A stretch of 64,000 nt of DNA. Source: Oscheius sp. JU75. Lineage: Eukaryota > Nematoda > Chromadorea > Rhabditida > Rhabditidae. The stretch is taken from contig JASJZC010000002.1 of NCBI GenBank assembly GCA_037178855.1, positions 8,258,501 to 8,322,500 on the forward strand, in the 5' to 3' direction. Under the pieces are notes generated by a model. It saw only the letters and a list, made by a program, of their open reading frames with translations. It was not told the DNA's origin and did not search any database. Made by a program: the position numbers and the translations under genes. This document shows, in pieces, positions 28,851 through 39,898 of the stretch (position 1 is its first letter; each line of letters starts with the position of its first letter).

Positions 28851-29390
28851 TGCTGTCGAGCAAGATTTTATAGCTAAAGATGATGCTATTGTTTGTGATT
28901 TGGCGACTATAATGATGAGGTTCCTTCCTCGGATGAGGAGATTGATTGTGAGCAAATTTATGTTGAGTTTGTCTGTTTTCTTTTCTACGGAATCGAAAGA
29001 CGAATTGTGACAAGTTGTAATTACGTAATAAACAGGAAAAATACTGAAATATCAAAAAAAGATGAAAATGAAGGTCGAAGAAAATTCAGGAATCAAAACG
29101 GTCATGTGAAATCCCGCCGAAAATCCGCAAGGGGAGTTCGTTGCGGACTCTATTTCCGAAAGAGATTTTGGCAAGAGCTATACATTATATCAACACACTT
29201 AGAAGTTACAAAAATGTGTGTAAAACTCCGAAAAGTGCAAAAAGATTTATTTTGAGTGAAATTGGTTGCAGGACCCGTTTGAAAAAATTTCCGACTTTTA
29301 CTTCTTTAACAACGGAGGAGAAGGTAGTATTTATACGGCTGAGGTGACAGATGACAGAGGATGTGTTTGTTGTTTGCAGAAGTTCAAATC
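28850..29390. other. no supported gene
   Basis: A/T-rich sequence after the transposase remnant. The plus-strand frames (around 29.05-29.35 kb) are Lys/Arg-rich and do not match a family I know. They might be a decayed DNA-binding part of another transposase, but that is not supported. Confidence 0.4.
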
Positions 29391-29394
29391 AATA

Positions 29395-29995
29395 TTTTAG
29401 AAAGGCTTGCGTTAAAATCTTTAACAAGTTCGACAAGAACTCGAGGAAGGAAGCGAAAATGCTTTTGAGCTTTTGGGTGACGGCACCCTCTACGATGGTA
29501 ATTTGGTGAGATCCACAATACATTATTTATAGTATTTTACTCTGACCACGGTTACGAACCTGAACAGGCTTATTTTTGGATGCTGCAAATAGCGTGGCCT
29601 ATTTACAGGTGAACGATATTGTTCATCTGGATTTGTAACCTTTGGAGTTGGCAAGACAGAGAAATGGACGACATTGTTATTCTATATGATTAGTTTGCTA
29701 TTGGATTCTACGCGGACATAGGTAAAAATTTCAGACTTTGGACATTCGAAAAACTTGAAACTCTCCAAATTAACTGGCAGGTTGAGTAAACGATTTCATA
29801 GCACAAATACATTTATAGCGGAGGAACTCACATGTACATGGCGCCGGAGCTGTTCACTGAAAACGACGCAAGTACACGATTGGTGTCAGTACGACATTTA
29901 TTCAATCGGTGTAACACTTTGGGAGATACTCTACCGACAGTATGCATTCATTTTGAAAATAGTTCAGTTTCCAAGGCCAACTTTCGACATTTCGT
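29395..29995 (+). pseudogene. protein kinase domain, decayed, one short intron retained
   Basis: Ordered kinase blocks in shifting frames: ACVKIFNKFDKNSRKEAKML (beta-3 Lys region) at about 29405, VAYLQVNDIVHLDL (catalytic loop, HRD changed to HLD) at about 29595, DFGHSKNLKLSKLTG (DFG) at about 29735, GGTHMYMAPELFTENDA (APE) at about 29820, and YDIYSIGVTLWEILYRQ (subdomain IX) at about 29890. The DFG and APE blocks join in frame if a 38-nt GT-AG intron (29781-29818) is removed. So this is a decayed gene copy, not a processed one. Stops after the catalytic loop and a shift before YDIYS break it. Confidence 0.72.
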
Positions 29996-30804
29996 CCCTG
30001 CTTGAACAATTTTATTTCCAAAAACTAAAGAAGCACTTGAAATGTTCTTTCTTCACTTTCATTTGAATTGAGGTTCTGGCAAGAAAACCGATCAGAACGC
30101 AGTCTCATGTATTGTGTTGTTGCTGTGCTGCAGCAATGGAGGTGACGTCTTCGTTATCTTCAATTTGTTGGAAATCCTATCTCTTTGTTTTTCTCTCTGA
30201 CCCAGAAAATTCCTAACAATCTCTTCTCGCCACAAAGGGTATACGCATTGTATTGGAGCACGAAGAAAGGGTACCTCGTGAATATAATTCTCGTCTACCG
30301 AATTACGAGACATGAAACAGTAAGAGCCTATTTCGAGAAAGCACTCAACTACATAATCGAAAATTGCAAAAGAGAAGAACGCATTGATGGATTAAAATCT
30401 GTTGGTCAAAGTTAAATGCTTCTCTCAAAGGAGGTTTCAGGGAAGTTTCCATAGCCACATTTCTCAGAGACTGTGCCTTACGTATATAGACGACAATGGA
30501 AGTCTTTTTTCCAGGATCCGTATTATAGATTATTGTGACCAGGATCATTACTTTAAAACATCACATTTGGTAAGGCAGCAAGCGGACATAACTAAAGCGA
30601 GTTTCCGGCTATTGCACCCAAGCGCCCAAAATTGGTGTGCAGTTTGAAAAAGTTGGTGGGAACGACCAAAAATTGGTAAATTTAGGTTTTCTACTGTTTT
30701 TTCAAAGATTTTCTGATCTCGAATGCGGCTTATCGTGGAGAGCATTTTAAAAACAAGTTTTATTGTTTGTTATAGGTCCAAATTGTTATAGCTAATTGAG
30801 CAGA

Positions 30805-31010
30805 TATACTACTCTTCACATTGCTGCCGTAATAGATCATGTTGACATTGTGAAGCTTCTCCTTCAACATGGAGCTACTATCGATAGTAAAGATAACGGT
30901 CACGCCACTCTGCACTTTGCTGCCCAAGAGGGGCACGATCAAGTAGTGAACGTGCTTCTTGGTGCCGGAGTTTAAGTCTCTTTAAAGGATAACGATGAAA
31001 GGACTCCGCG
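30805..31010 (+). pseudogene. ankyrin-repeat fragment with a stop
   Basis: One frame reads TLHIAAVIDHVDIVKLLLQH, GATIDSKDNGHATLHFAAQE and GHDQVVNVLLGAGV, then a TAA, then VSLKDNDERTP. These are two complete ankyrin repeats and part of a third. With the kinase remnant 0.8 kb upstream on the same strand it may be one decayed kinase-plus-ankyrin gene (inference). A clean single TAA leaves a small chance that it is an exon of an active gene. Confidence 0.7.
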
Positions 31011-31134
31011 TTTTGATCGGAAATCCAGTTTCAGCACAAAAGTTGATGTACTGCTGTAAGGGACGCTACTCGAACAAGGCGACCCGAGTTCGATTACTAT
31101 GGGAAGTAAGCGTTTTGTCAAGTTGTTCTCAGCT

Positions 31135-31285
31135 GTAAACGACATAGAGACAGAGATACACAAAGAGAGATAGAGATTCATAGAGAGATAGAGAGGGACA
31201 GAGAGCCAGAGAGAGGTGCAGAACAGAGAGACCGAAAGACAGACATAGAAGAAAGACCGAAAAAAGAGAGACAGGCATAGAAGGG
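31135..31285. repeat. GACAGAGA/GATAGAGA simple repeat
   Basis: Degenerate purine repeats (AGAGACAGAGATACA, GAGAGATAGAGAGG and relatives) over 150 bases, followed by gene-free sequence to 32.2 kb. Confidence 0.75.
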
Positions 31286-32292
31286 AGAGTATCAGGACAT
31301 GCTCTTGCAGCAAGGAGAAAGCAGTTATCTAGAAACGATGCGTATAGTTTGGTAGTTCAGGAAGACAACTTGCATAAAAGAAAGCAACAAAACGATGACG
31401 GAGAGATTGAGAAGTGTCCAGCAAAGAGACAGGGTGAAAATAGCTGAGACACTGGGATAATTTCTGGAAGATGGGATTATGCACCCTTTGGTAACAGAAA
31501 GAATTTCCAAAAGAAACTACATTCAAGCTGCTTGGGCGGCTGGTTCCTAAGTCGAAATCCTCAATATTTAAGGAGTGCAACACACTGGGCTTTATCCATG
31601 TCCCAGCCCCTGTGGTACAGGCCCTGTACCAAAGCACTGTGGTTTGTATGAACATCTATCACGATGAACTATTCAACCAGAAAGGTGGGTCATTTTTCCA
31701 AGTTTTATGCTAAAAATGAGGTTTCGACTCTAATCTTCAGACTCGAAAGGGGCGGGTCGACCAATAAGAGACTTCCCTCTCGTCGCCCGCCTGGCCTAAA
31801 ATGTTTCGTCTTCCACAATTTCTGCATTGAGCCCTTTGTAACAGTCTTCTAATGATTCCGTTTCCCCTTTCTGCCAGCCACACCGCTCTCAGAAATAGTT
31901 TGACCTTTAGAGTCATGATCTGTTTCTCTGTCTCTCAGTTATTTCTCTGGAACCAGATGCTGACTGTTTGAAACCGTCTCGGTTCTGGCTGATTTTGAAG
32001 CTGTCTTTTCGCGCGCTCTCTGATAACAGTTCTTCCTGTCTTTGATTTCACGGAAGATTTCGTTAGTCATCAGTTTTCTATAGGCTACCTCTTGCTCGTG
32101 GAACACTCTGTGCCTTATTGTCAGTTCCCCAGATCTTTCTGAATGTTTCTCTGTCTCTAATAGAACTTCGTTTCAGAAGAAAGTAAAAAGAGTGACAGCA
32201 ACCAAGTATGTCTACAGTTTCCGATCTGCCGATGTATGGTGTCGTGATAGGAGGGAAAGGTGCTGTCCGCTTCGTCCAAAGCCTTTCTCCAG

Positions 32293-32942
32293 ACGACAAT
32301 GACAGTGACAGTGACAGTGACAGTGACAGTGACAATGACAATGACAATGACAATGACAGTGACAGTGACAATGACAATGACAATGACAGTGACAATGACA
32401 ATGACAATGACAATGACAATGACAATGACAATGACAGTGACAATGACAGTGACAGTGACAATGACAATGACAATGACAATGACAATGACAATGACAATGA
32501 CAGTGACAGTGACAATGATAATGACAATGACAATGACAATGACAATGACTTTGACTTTGACTTTGACTTTGACTTTGACTTTGACATTGACAGTGGCAGT
32601 GGCAGTGGCAGTGGCAGTGGCAGTGACAGTGACAATGACAATGACAATGACAATGACAATGACAATGACAATGACAATGACAATGACAATGACAATGACA
32701 ATGACAATGACAATGACAATGACAATGACAATGACAATGACAATGACAATGACAATGACAATGACAATGACAGTGACAATGACAGTGACAATGACAATGA
32801 CAGTGACAATGACAGTGACAGTGACAATGACAATGACAATGACAGTGACAATGACAGTGACAGTGACAGAGACCGAGACAGAGACAGAGACAGAGATAGA
32901 GATAGAGACAGTGACAGTGACAGTGACAGTGACAGTGACAAT
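32293..32942. repeat. hexamer satellite, (GACAAT)/(GACAGT), about 108 units
   Basis: About 650 bp of hexamers without register breaks: mixed GACAAT and GACAGT, a block of GACTTT near 32547-32585, a block of GGCAGT near 32591-32622, and GAGACA-like units near 32867-32910. Because none of the units makes a stop in most frames, very long open frames run through it on both strands: Asp-Asn/Asp-Ser on plus, Ser-Leu or Val-Ile on minus. It lies just 5' of the helicase gene. I treat the frames as by-products, though an acidic Asp/Ser tract fused to a neighbouring exon cannot be excluded. Confidence 0.95.
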
Positions 32943-33078
32943 TACTACAATTGCAACTACTACAAACTCGATAAGTCTTCGAAGTGCACGAACATTAATA
33001 ACCCGTCTAGGGTTTTGCCTGGACCACAGGTCTACATCAGGGTAGCAGTTCTCCAATTTCTAAGAACTTCTTTAGATC

Positions 33079-36000
33079 ATGGGAGTCGATCTTAAGAGCA
33101 AAGGAAACAACAAAAAAACGATACCGTGCATCACCGAATACCAAATTGATTCCTTGGCTGCCTCTTACTTCAAGAAGAATAGCTCTTTTGTGACGGGACC
33201 GCGAAAAGAGAGAGAGGAGAGACAGAAGACAACAATGAAGGATTCCAAACGTATAATTTCCTGAAAATTTTTGAAAATAACGAATTGGTTTAGCTTGTCG
33301 CTTTGGAGAACTTCAGCCTACATCTTCGATTCTGACGGTTGCTGAGCCGAAAAAAGACTCCACAATCAAAGTTGTGGGAGGGCCAGCTAGGAAAGGGACC
33401 CGATATTTTTGTCGTTCCAACTTCAATCCCAAGAAGTACGAAATCTTCGGGGCTCAATTTCTGAGGACCGCACCGTTCTACAGACAGCGCCTGATGTTTG
33501 AACACCTCTGTTATGTGAAGGTAGGACATTGTGAAGGTTGACTAAATCTGCTCGGGATAAAAAGGTTTAAAACTTTTTTGATATCATGATTAATGAAAAT
33601 ATAGGATCACAATGTCCAAAACATTAGATGGAACGTTAGTTTGGCCTTTGGTTCGGACTAGATTAGTCGTTTCCGACTGCTTTCGTCGCTTCACTGTAAG
33701 CTAAGTCTCCTATTGAAAAAACCAAGGTTCTAGTCCGCATTTAAAGTTGGCTTGCCACATAATATTAACAATAGCTTCTGGACAATAATTGTCTCACTGT
33801 CACTGTCAGGGATGCACGAACCCCCGTCGACGAAATTGTTCCCCGTAGGCCGGACGGAACTTGAGATCGCGCTCGTTAATTGAACCCACTGTCTCGAGCT
33901 GATTACGACTCAAATGCCACGTAGGAGGGGGCTAGACAGTCGTTATTGCGATCGCCCATGGCAGATAACAGAAATACTCAAGGGTACGGCAAAAACGCAG
34001 AAAGGACTGAGAAAGGAAAGTTATCGTACTGTGCCATGACACGCCTCCTATTGGGTTTCAAAGACGGGCGTCTAAAAGACGTGCGTGGCCACGAAACAGA
34101 AGCGAGCTAATTATGTTGTCCAAAAGTTTTGTTGTTCGGAAAAAGTTATTGCCTAAATTGGATGGCAAGTCAACTTTGGGTGCACTCTAGAACTTGGCTT
34201 TTTTCACAGTGAAACCATTGGGAGTCTTCTGTTACTACGAAGCGGCTCAGCCGCCAACTGATGACAAGGACGGCGAAGCCGTCGGAGACGGCGGGTCTAG
34301 TTCTAAATACCCAAAAGTCTGTGTGTATCTGTCTGTCTGAAGCTATTATTGGCAGTTAGAAAGTTACTCTATGTGAACACTAATTGCTGGCAAGTCGAGT
34401 CGGTTTGGAAGAGAACGCTCGTCCTGTCAGGGTAGCTCGACTGTAATAACCTCTATCTGTCACGAGCCCCAAAGGGGCGTCAACCAAACTTGTTGACAGA
34501 AATGGCATCAGGAACTGTCCGGTGTTATCCGGGACAATACTAGACATGCGTAACACACAGGCACCTTTTGCCAATTGTAACGGTAGAATATCAAAACGTA
34601 ATTCCTTTAGGGAAAGAGACACACTGTAGAACAAGTAGCTGGAGGCGAAACTGCTTGTAGACAGCTGGTAGAGCTCCCAATTTCAGGACTATAAGGAGGA
34701 GTACCAATTCAATAAGGACAAGGAGAGAGTCGGAAAGGAATATGGACAGGTAAATTAGTTGAGGAGCCTTTCACTTATTAATTTTTAGGGGTGCGCGGAT
34801 GACATGGCTCCGAAAGAAGGCGACTCCCTGATTCTGACATTGGACAAGCTGACCAACGAAGATAAAGTCTTGATCATGGACAGATATAAGGGCATCAGAG
34901 ATCCAGCCTACGTCGACTATTGTATCAGAGCCTACGACTATTGGGAGAAGGCACAAAAGCTCCGTGCACGAGCTGTAAAGGCCGTGATCAAATTCTCAGC
35001 GGACAGTTGCCAGATTGTGGCGGAGCTCTTTCCGAAGACGTTGCATAAGTTTCTCAGGTGGGTTTTGTTTAATGATGTAAAAGAAGTGACAGTTTATGAT
35101 AGCCAAAGACCGGAAAGATATCCGAGAGACATAAGGTGGAAATTTCAGTCGGAATGCATCCGCCTGGACAAAAGGCTCCATTTTGAAGTTGCAACACAAG
35201 GCCTTGAAGCGAAAGATTGTTAAAAAACGTGGCGTCGTGAGGGAGAACAGCGCCGACATTCAAATTGATTCCATAAAGATGACGAAAACCGGCAAATATA
35301 AAGTCATATTTGTCCCGGCACAAGATTCGAAGGAACGTTTCGAAAGTCTCCGTGTCTTTAACGAGACATTTACCGATGATCAAGCCACGATCGGCCCGGA
35401 AGACGAGAACAGCTCCTTGGAAAACAAGATCAGGGGTCTGGACCTATTCTCTGACGATAAACTCGACGGTTTTTTCAAAGCGAAACCATTTTCCTCACTG
35501 AATTCAGAGCTCACAACCGAGCAAGGTTACTGTTTCTTCGAACAACAGAATTTCTACAAAGGTTTTCAGGAACATCTCTCGATGATAGCCAGAAAGCTGC
35601 TCTCAAAGTAGCTCTCAAAGTAGCTCTGGCAGCATCCGGCAACACAACTATCATCGACGCTCCCGCAGGAACTGGAAAGACTCATGTAATCTCTGCTCTG
35701 ATTGCAGAGCTTTATGCCTTAAACCCTCGTCATCTAGTGATTCTCATTGCGAACACTAACCAAGCTCTGAACGCAGCAGTGGAAATGGTACAACTCTCCG
35801 AGCCAAAATATAACATCGTTGTTGACCTGAGCAAAGAAGGGAGCAGCGTCGCTACGGAGGTTGTTTCTGAGTTTTTTTGGTTTACATTGTCCATTTCAGG
35901 TAGTGAAAGGGCACAGCCTTAACAGGAAAGCAGCAGGGGAGCTCATAGCTTCGGAACAAAAGATTAGCAGTTACAAGAAAAGGACATACCTTCAGGAGAA

Positions 36001-37266
36001 CAAACCGTTCGTTTACGCCTCCCCTCCGAGCATGCTCTGTCGTCATGCGAAGGACTATGGAGTTTCCGGAGATTCCGAGGGTTCTGCTTTGCATTTGATC
36101 ATTGACGGAGGTCATCATCTTTCAAAGGCCGATGCTCTGGCGATAATCGGTTCGCTTAACAATGTGAAAAGTATCACCATCTGTGGTAAGCGTTTTTGTA
36201 TTGGATATATAGCGACAGAACAGATTGACAACATGGAATGATTGAAACAAACAGAAACATAGAGAAACAGAGACAAAAAACCAGAGATAGAAATGTACGA
36301 AAGAGGCCTTTTTCAGGAGACTCAAAACAACCGGGACCCTATTGTGACGAGTACAAAGGATCCGGTTTCCTGTACGATATCATAAGTCCAAATATATTGT
36401 CCGTTCTGAGAAAGAATCGCAAGTATAGCCTGACCACTAACTATAGGTCATTTCCACTTGTTTTCACAAACTATTTCATTCTAGAAGTCATCCGTCTATC
36501 GTGAAGCACTTTATGGATCCTATCTATAGGAATGAGCTGAAGTCTGGATTCAAGGGTCAACAAAATCTGACTCACGGTCTTCCATTGTCTGTAGACCGTT
36601 TACTCGAAACTGATCAGTACGATGACTTATAGATGCTCAAAGACAATACTCCGCATCCGATACGATTCTTCGACGTTATGGGACAAAGTCAAAAGGGTCA
36701 AAATAAAGAGGAGGTGAATGCACTCATGAAGCTTCTGAAGAAAATTCTCGACCACAATAACATTGACGATATTGTGATTCTCACCTTCTACAAACAACAA
36801 AAGGAGCTAGTTGAAAAGGCCATCAATGGTGAGAATGATCCATCCTCTGTTAGAAAGTTGTGACTTTAGAAGACAGCGAACTCAAGGCGAAGGGACATAT
36901 CCGCGTGTACACCGTCGACTCGTATCAAGGAAGACAGTCCAAGATTGTCATCCTCTGTACTACAGAGACATGCGATAATGTGAGTACGGGAGATCGGAAA
37001 GACATGATATTCAAAGTTTAATAACACAGAAGTTTCTTCAGGTAACCAGAATTAATAAAAAAATGGCCTTCGTCTCCGATCCAAGCCGATGTACCGTCGC
37101 CCTCAGTCGGGCCCAGAACTATCTCTACGTGTTCGGTCAATGGACAATGTTACGAAGAACTGGGTTTTGGAAACAGTATGGAATATTATTGGATAGCGGC
37201 TTCATGGTAGATTTAGTATCATTAGCATATAGTAAAAGAATATTACAGGAGAAGACTTCGGGGTAG
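33079..37266 (+). CDS. UPF1-like superfamily 1 helicase, 816 residues, 12 exons
   Basis: Exons 33079-33250, 33294-33520, 34687-34749, 34789-35057, 35149-35525, 35570-35859, 35900-36185, 36317-36446, 36485-36590, 36633-36828, 36870-36979 and 37042-37266 join in phase; most introns are 38-44 nt. The motifs are in order: Q-like LDDSQKAALKVAL, Walker A APAGTGKT (residues 400-407), Ia LIANTNQALNAAV, II LIIDGGHHLSK, III GDSKQPGPY, IV TTNYRSHPSIV, V YTVDSYQGRQSKIVIL, VI VALSRAQNYLYVFG. This is the UPF1/SMUBP2 type that unwinds RNA or DNA with ATP. The Walker B DEAxQ is changed to DGGHH, so ATP hydrolysis may be impaired. The N-terminal 360 residues have no domain I know. The ATG at 33079 is the first in frame, but an upstream exon is possible. 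Confidence 0.88.
33521..34686. other. 1.17-kb intron of the helicase gene with a dispersed repeat
   Basis: No exon was recognised. The stretch 34.13-34.56 kb is the fullest copy of a dispersed repeat also found at 46.08-46.25 (inverted) and 48.93-49.05 kb, with a piece at 11.3-11.7 kb. It contains two short GC-rich palindromes. Confidence 0.6.
34128..34310 (+). repeat. dispersed repeat R1, copy in helicase intron
   Basis: Blocks CAAGTCAACTTTGGGTGC and TGTTACTACG are shared with the copies at 46.1 and 48.9 kb. They are followed by AGCGGCTCAGCCGC and GACGGCGAAGCCGTC, perfect palindromes with 3-base centres, then GGCGGGTCTAGTTC. The part after 34.38 kb resembles 11.5-11.65 kb (CTGTCACNAGAGCCC, AAGGGGCG/AAGGGCG). 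Confidence 0.65.
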
Positions 37267-37269
37267 TCT

Positions 37270-38362
37270 GTAGAAACCGCCGGATCTAAGAAAGAATACA
37301 GCCTCAGCTTTTCCTCTCTGCCCCACAATAAATAGTCAGAAAACCCCTCCTCCCTTTTCCGATTAGCGTGGCGCTGAGTAGTTGTTAGAATTTGCGCAGC
37401 CCAGAAATTTTGAATCGCTTGGTGGACTGCACACTCTCTCCAGCTACCCAAACTTTCATCTCTATTCAAAAAGTATTTCTACTTTCCTGCGAGCTCAGTT
37501 GACTCGGAAAAAGGAGTTTCTCGTAGGTTACTGGTTTTTTCTTTTTGATTCCTAGTTTTAGGGCTTATGGTGTTATCTATGGAAACAAGCGTCGAGGACG
37601 GCTGGCCGCAAACACAGCTCAAGCTGTTCTCTCAATCTACTCGTCGTTGAGAGAGGGATATTCGGCACAAAACGAAGTTGCAGAGAATCTTCACGAGGAG
37701 GATCTCGAGTTTCATCACTTACTTGTAACCAGTCTTTCCACATTCTTATATATAGATTCAATACCTTTCTCATTGCTCTTGTCTCTCTGCTATTCTAGGT
37801 GCAAAATGTTTCACTGGGAAGGTATGATTAGGACGAGTTTTCGTTGTAATCAGTGGACGAAGTTCAAAATAATGATACTACTCTCTTCACTTCACTATTT
37901 TCGTTCTCCTTTCCGATTTTCCTTCTTTTTTTTCCAACCTATTTTAAGCCACTTTCCCGTAACTCATCTCTAACTAACGATTTTTGAATGAACTATTTTG
38001 GAAGCTTGTCTGTCTCTCTCTAATACCTGTTCCAAAAACGGAAAACCTCGTTCTTTAGTAACCGATTTCCAGTCTCCCTCCTATGTTGCTTTAAAAAATG
38101 GCATATCTTCAAGCAGCTCTTTAAGTCTATAGGAAAAGGATGAAACATGATTGGTTCTGGAAATTCGTTCCAATACTCTTGTGCCTTTTTGATACCGACA
38201 GTTTTTTAGGAGAGCGTTATTTCCAATAAGCGAAACAAGCTGGTATCTTCCCTTATATTGGATCTGTGATACACCCGGAAAAAACTTTTCCTCGGGCTGA
38301 AAAACACTACTCCTTGAAAGAAAGTCAAACTTTTGCACCTACGTCGATGAAAATTGTCTTGG
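37270..38362. other. gene-free gap between helicase and Merlin element
   Basis: A plus-strand frame at 37.55-37.8 kb (ending HEEDLEFHHLL) has no recognised similarity. At 37967-38016 there is a 50-bp sequence that recurs at 60953-61002. Nothing else was recognised. Confidence 0.5.
37967..38016. repeat. 50-bp repeat, copy 1
   Basis: CTAACTAACGATTTTTGAAT and CTATTTTGGAAGCTT are shared with 60953-61002, with about three differences, each followed by TCTGTCTC repeats. Confidence 0.75.
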
Positions 38363-38372
38363 TAAAAGTTTT

Positions 38373-38583
38373 GGTAGTAGTTAAACAGACTCGATTTTAC
38401 GCGAAATTGCGTACAACGTACGCAAAAATACGTCTTGGCGCGAAATAGTTTTTTTTTTTTCGTTTTTCGTCGTTTTCTACTCTTTTTTCTCGACTTTTTT
38501 GCATTTTCTGTCTGTTTATAATGTTTTTCGACTTCTTTCAACGTAAAACTTCCTAATTTTTCCCTTCTCTTTGGCTAAAACTC
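38373..38583 (+). repeat. left terminal inverted repeat of Merlin element
   Basis: Over 200 bp match the reverse complement of the right end, including the GCGTAC(A/G)ACGTACGC palindrome near 38409 and a T-run near 38448-38460. It is contiguous here but interrupted at the other end. Confidence 0.9.
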
Positions 38584-38676
38584 GCAAACTTGACCAAATT
38601 TATATTGTTCATAACAAAATCAACAAAAAGGAAGCGTTAGTAACCGGTATACATTGTAACTGTGCTATGGAAACGA

Positions 38677-39898
38677 TTATTCAGCTGGGAAATGCTTTAC
38701 AATGAGCTCGATGAGACGAAGGAACGGATCAGCAACTCGGCGTTTGCCATGTATGCTTCTCCACCAGAAGAAGCACAAATGAGATTCAATAGTCGATTCC
38801 CGTACTCCAGGGGCATGATGGAGACGCTCGTCTTTCAATGTTCTCCACACACGCTCAATGCTCTGGGTATGAGCTCCGGTGCGAGGACACTTGAAGTGGA
38901 GACTGTGGTTGACGTAACTGTGATGGTAGCCCATTAAACGAAGACGCTTGTAGACAATCCATTCGTCAGAGAAGATGGAGGAACCAAGGGCGGTGTGCTG
39001 ACGGAGAATGGGATACAAAGTCACTCCAGTCCGGTCAGGGACATGAAAGAGACGAGTCTCTTTAATTCGGCGGCAAGTCACTCCGAAAATCCATGGTCCT
39101 TAAAACACAAGATGAGAGAAGTCAGATGCCGGATAACCTTGCGAGCGACGGAGATAATTATTTACTCTAGTTCCGTTCGGGTTTAGAAGAAGCCATTCAT
39201 CAAGCGGCCTCTATTTCCCTTTCTCTTTCCTCTCAGATACGATTCATCACATTCGAGAACGTCTCCAACTCCTCCCATCGGATCAGCATTATTCAGCTCA
39301 AGCATTGTCAGCTCTCTGACGTAGTTGGCCCTAAGAAACTAATCAAGAAGGAAAACGCTTAGATTACCAATAGATCAAGACGGGTTTGCTTACAGTACAA
39401 CCACTAAGGGATGATAACTCATTCAGCGGGATCTCGTAAGCTAGTGCCCAGATAACGAAGAGTATGTCGCGAATACTCACCTAAGATTCAGAGTTAGACT
39501 TTCCCAACGGGAAATAAAGAAGCTACCTTATGATTCGGTCTATTATTGCTGTCAATATGGGCGAAAAACGACTTCCTATCAGCTACGTTGGGCATGATGG
39601 CTGTGATGTCGTGGTGGACAGACCGATCATTCCTGCAGACGGTACATCTATACTTGGGAACACCGTCCTTATGCCCCAAAACCACAACGCCTGTGCAGGC
39701 AGGCTTGTTCGGATTGAACGGCCTGTCGCTGCATCTAGCGTAAACAGGTTGGCGAGGATTCTGACGGGTGAACCCGATGACCGGAGGAGTAGCTAGCAAG
39801 CCGAGTTCCTGACAATAAGCGAGACATGCCTGCTCAGTTTTCGTGAGATCGGCAACTTCAAGAAAGGTGGGATCTTTCCTTACTGGCATCCTGAACAT
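38677..39898 (-). pseudogene. Merlin transposase (IS1595/ISXO2-like), introns, one frameshift
   Basis: Starting at 39898 (MFRMPVRKDPTF), the first exon holds a zinc-ribbon-like YRCTVCRNDRSV. After a short intron (about 39481-39526), the next exons give RDILFVIWALAYEIPLNEL and GGVGDVLECDESYLRGKRKG with the first catalytic Asp (ECDES). After a break come WIFGVTCRRIKE, SSIFSDEWIVYKRL (second Asp), HHSYVNHSLHF and AHTQSIERVWRTLKDERLHH (catalytic Glu), ending at 38677. The DDE set is complete. Near 39195-39205 the frame must shift by one base between RGRL and DEWLLLNPNGTR, so the copy seems inactive unless the sequence has an error there. Confidence 0.85.

Noticed and set aside
32078-33095. Open frames of 261-299 codons on both strands over the hexamer array
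   Set aside because: They arise because GACAAT/GACAGT hexamers contain no stop in most frames; no independent coding evidence, so only the repeat is annotated.
35188-35224. Frameshift and stop in the helicase
   Set aside because: A 91-nt intron with CAG/GTGGGT donor and ATTTCAG acceptor (35058-35148) restores one frame and a sensible peptide.
36630-36632. In-frame TAG inside the helicase core
   Set aside because: It is the AG-containing end of a 42-nt phase-0 intron.
37545-37780. Possible exon ending HEEDLEFHHLL downstream of the helicase
   Set aside because: No similarity, no phase-compatible partner exon, and it lies after the helicase stop.
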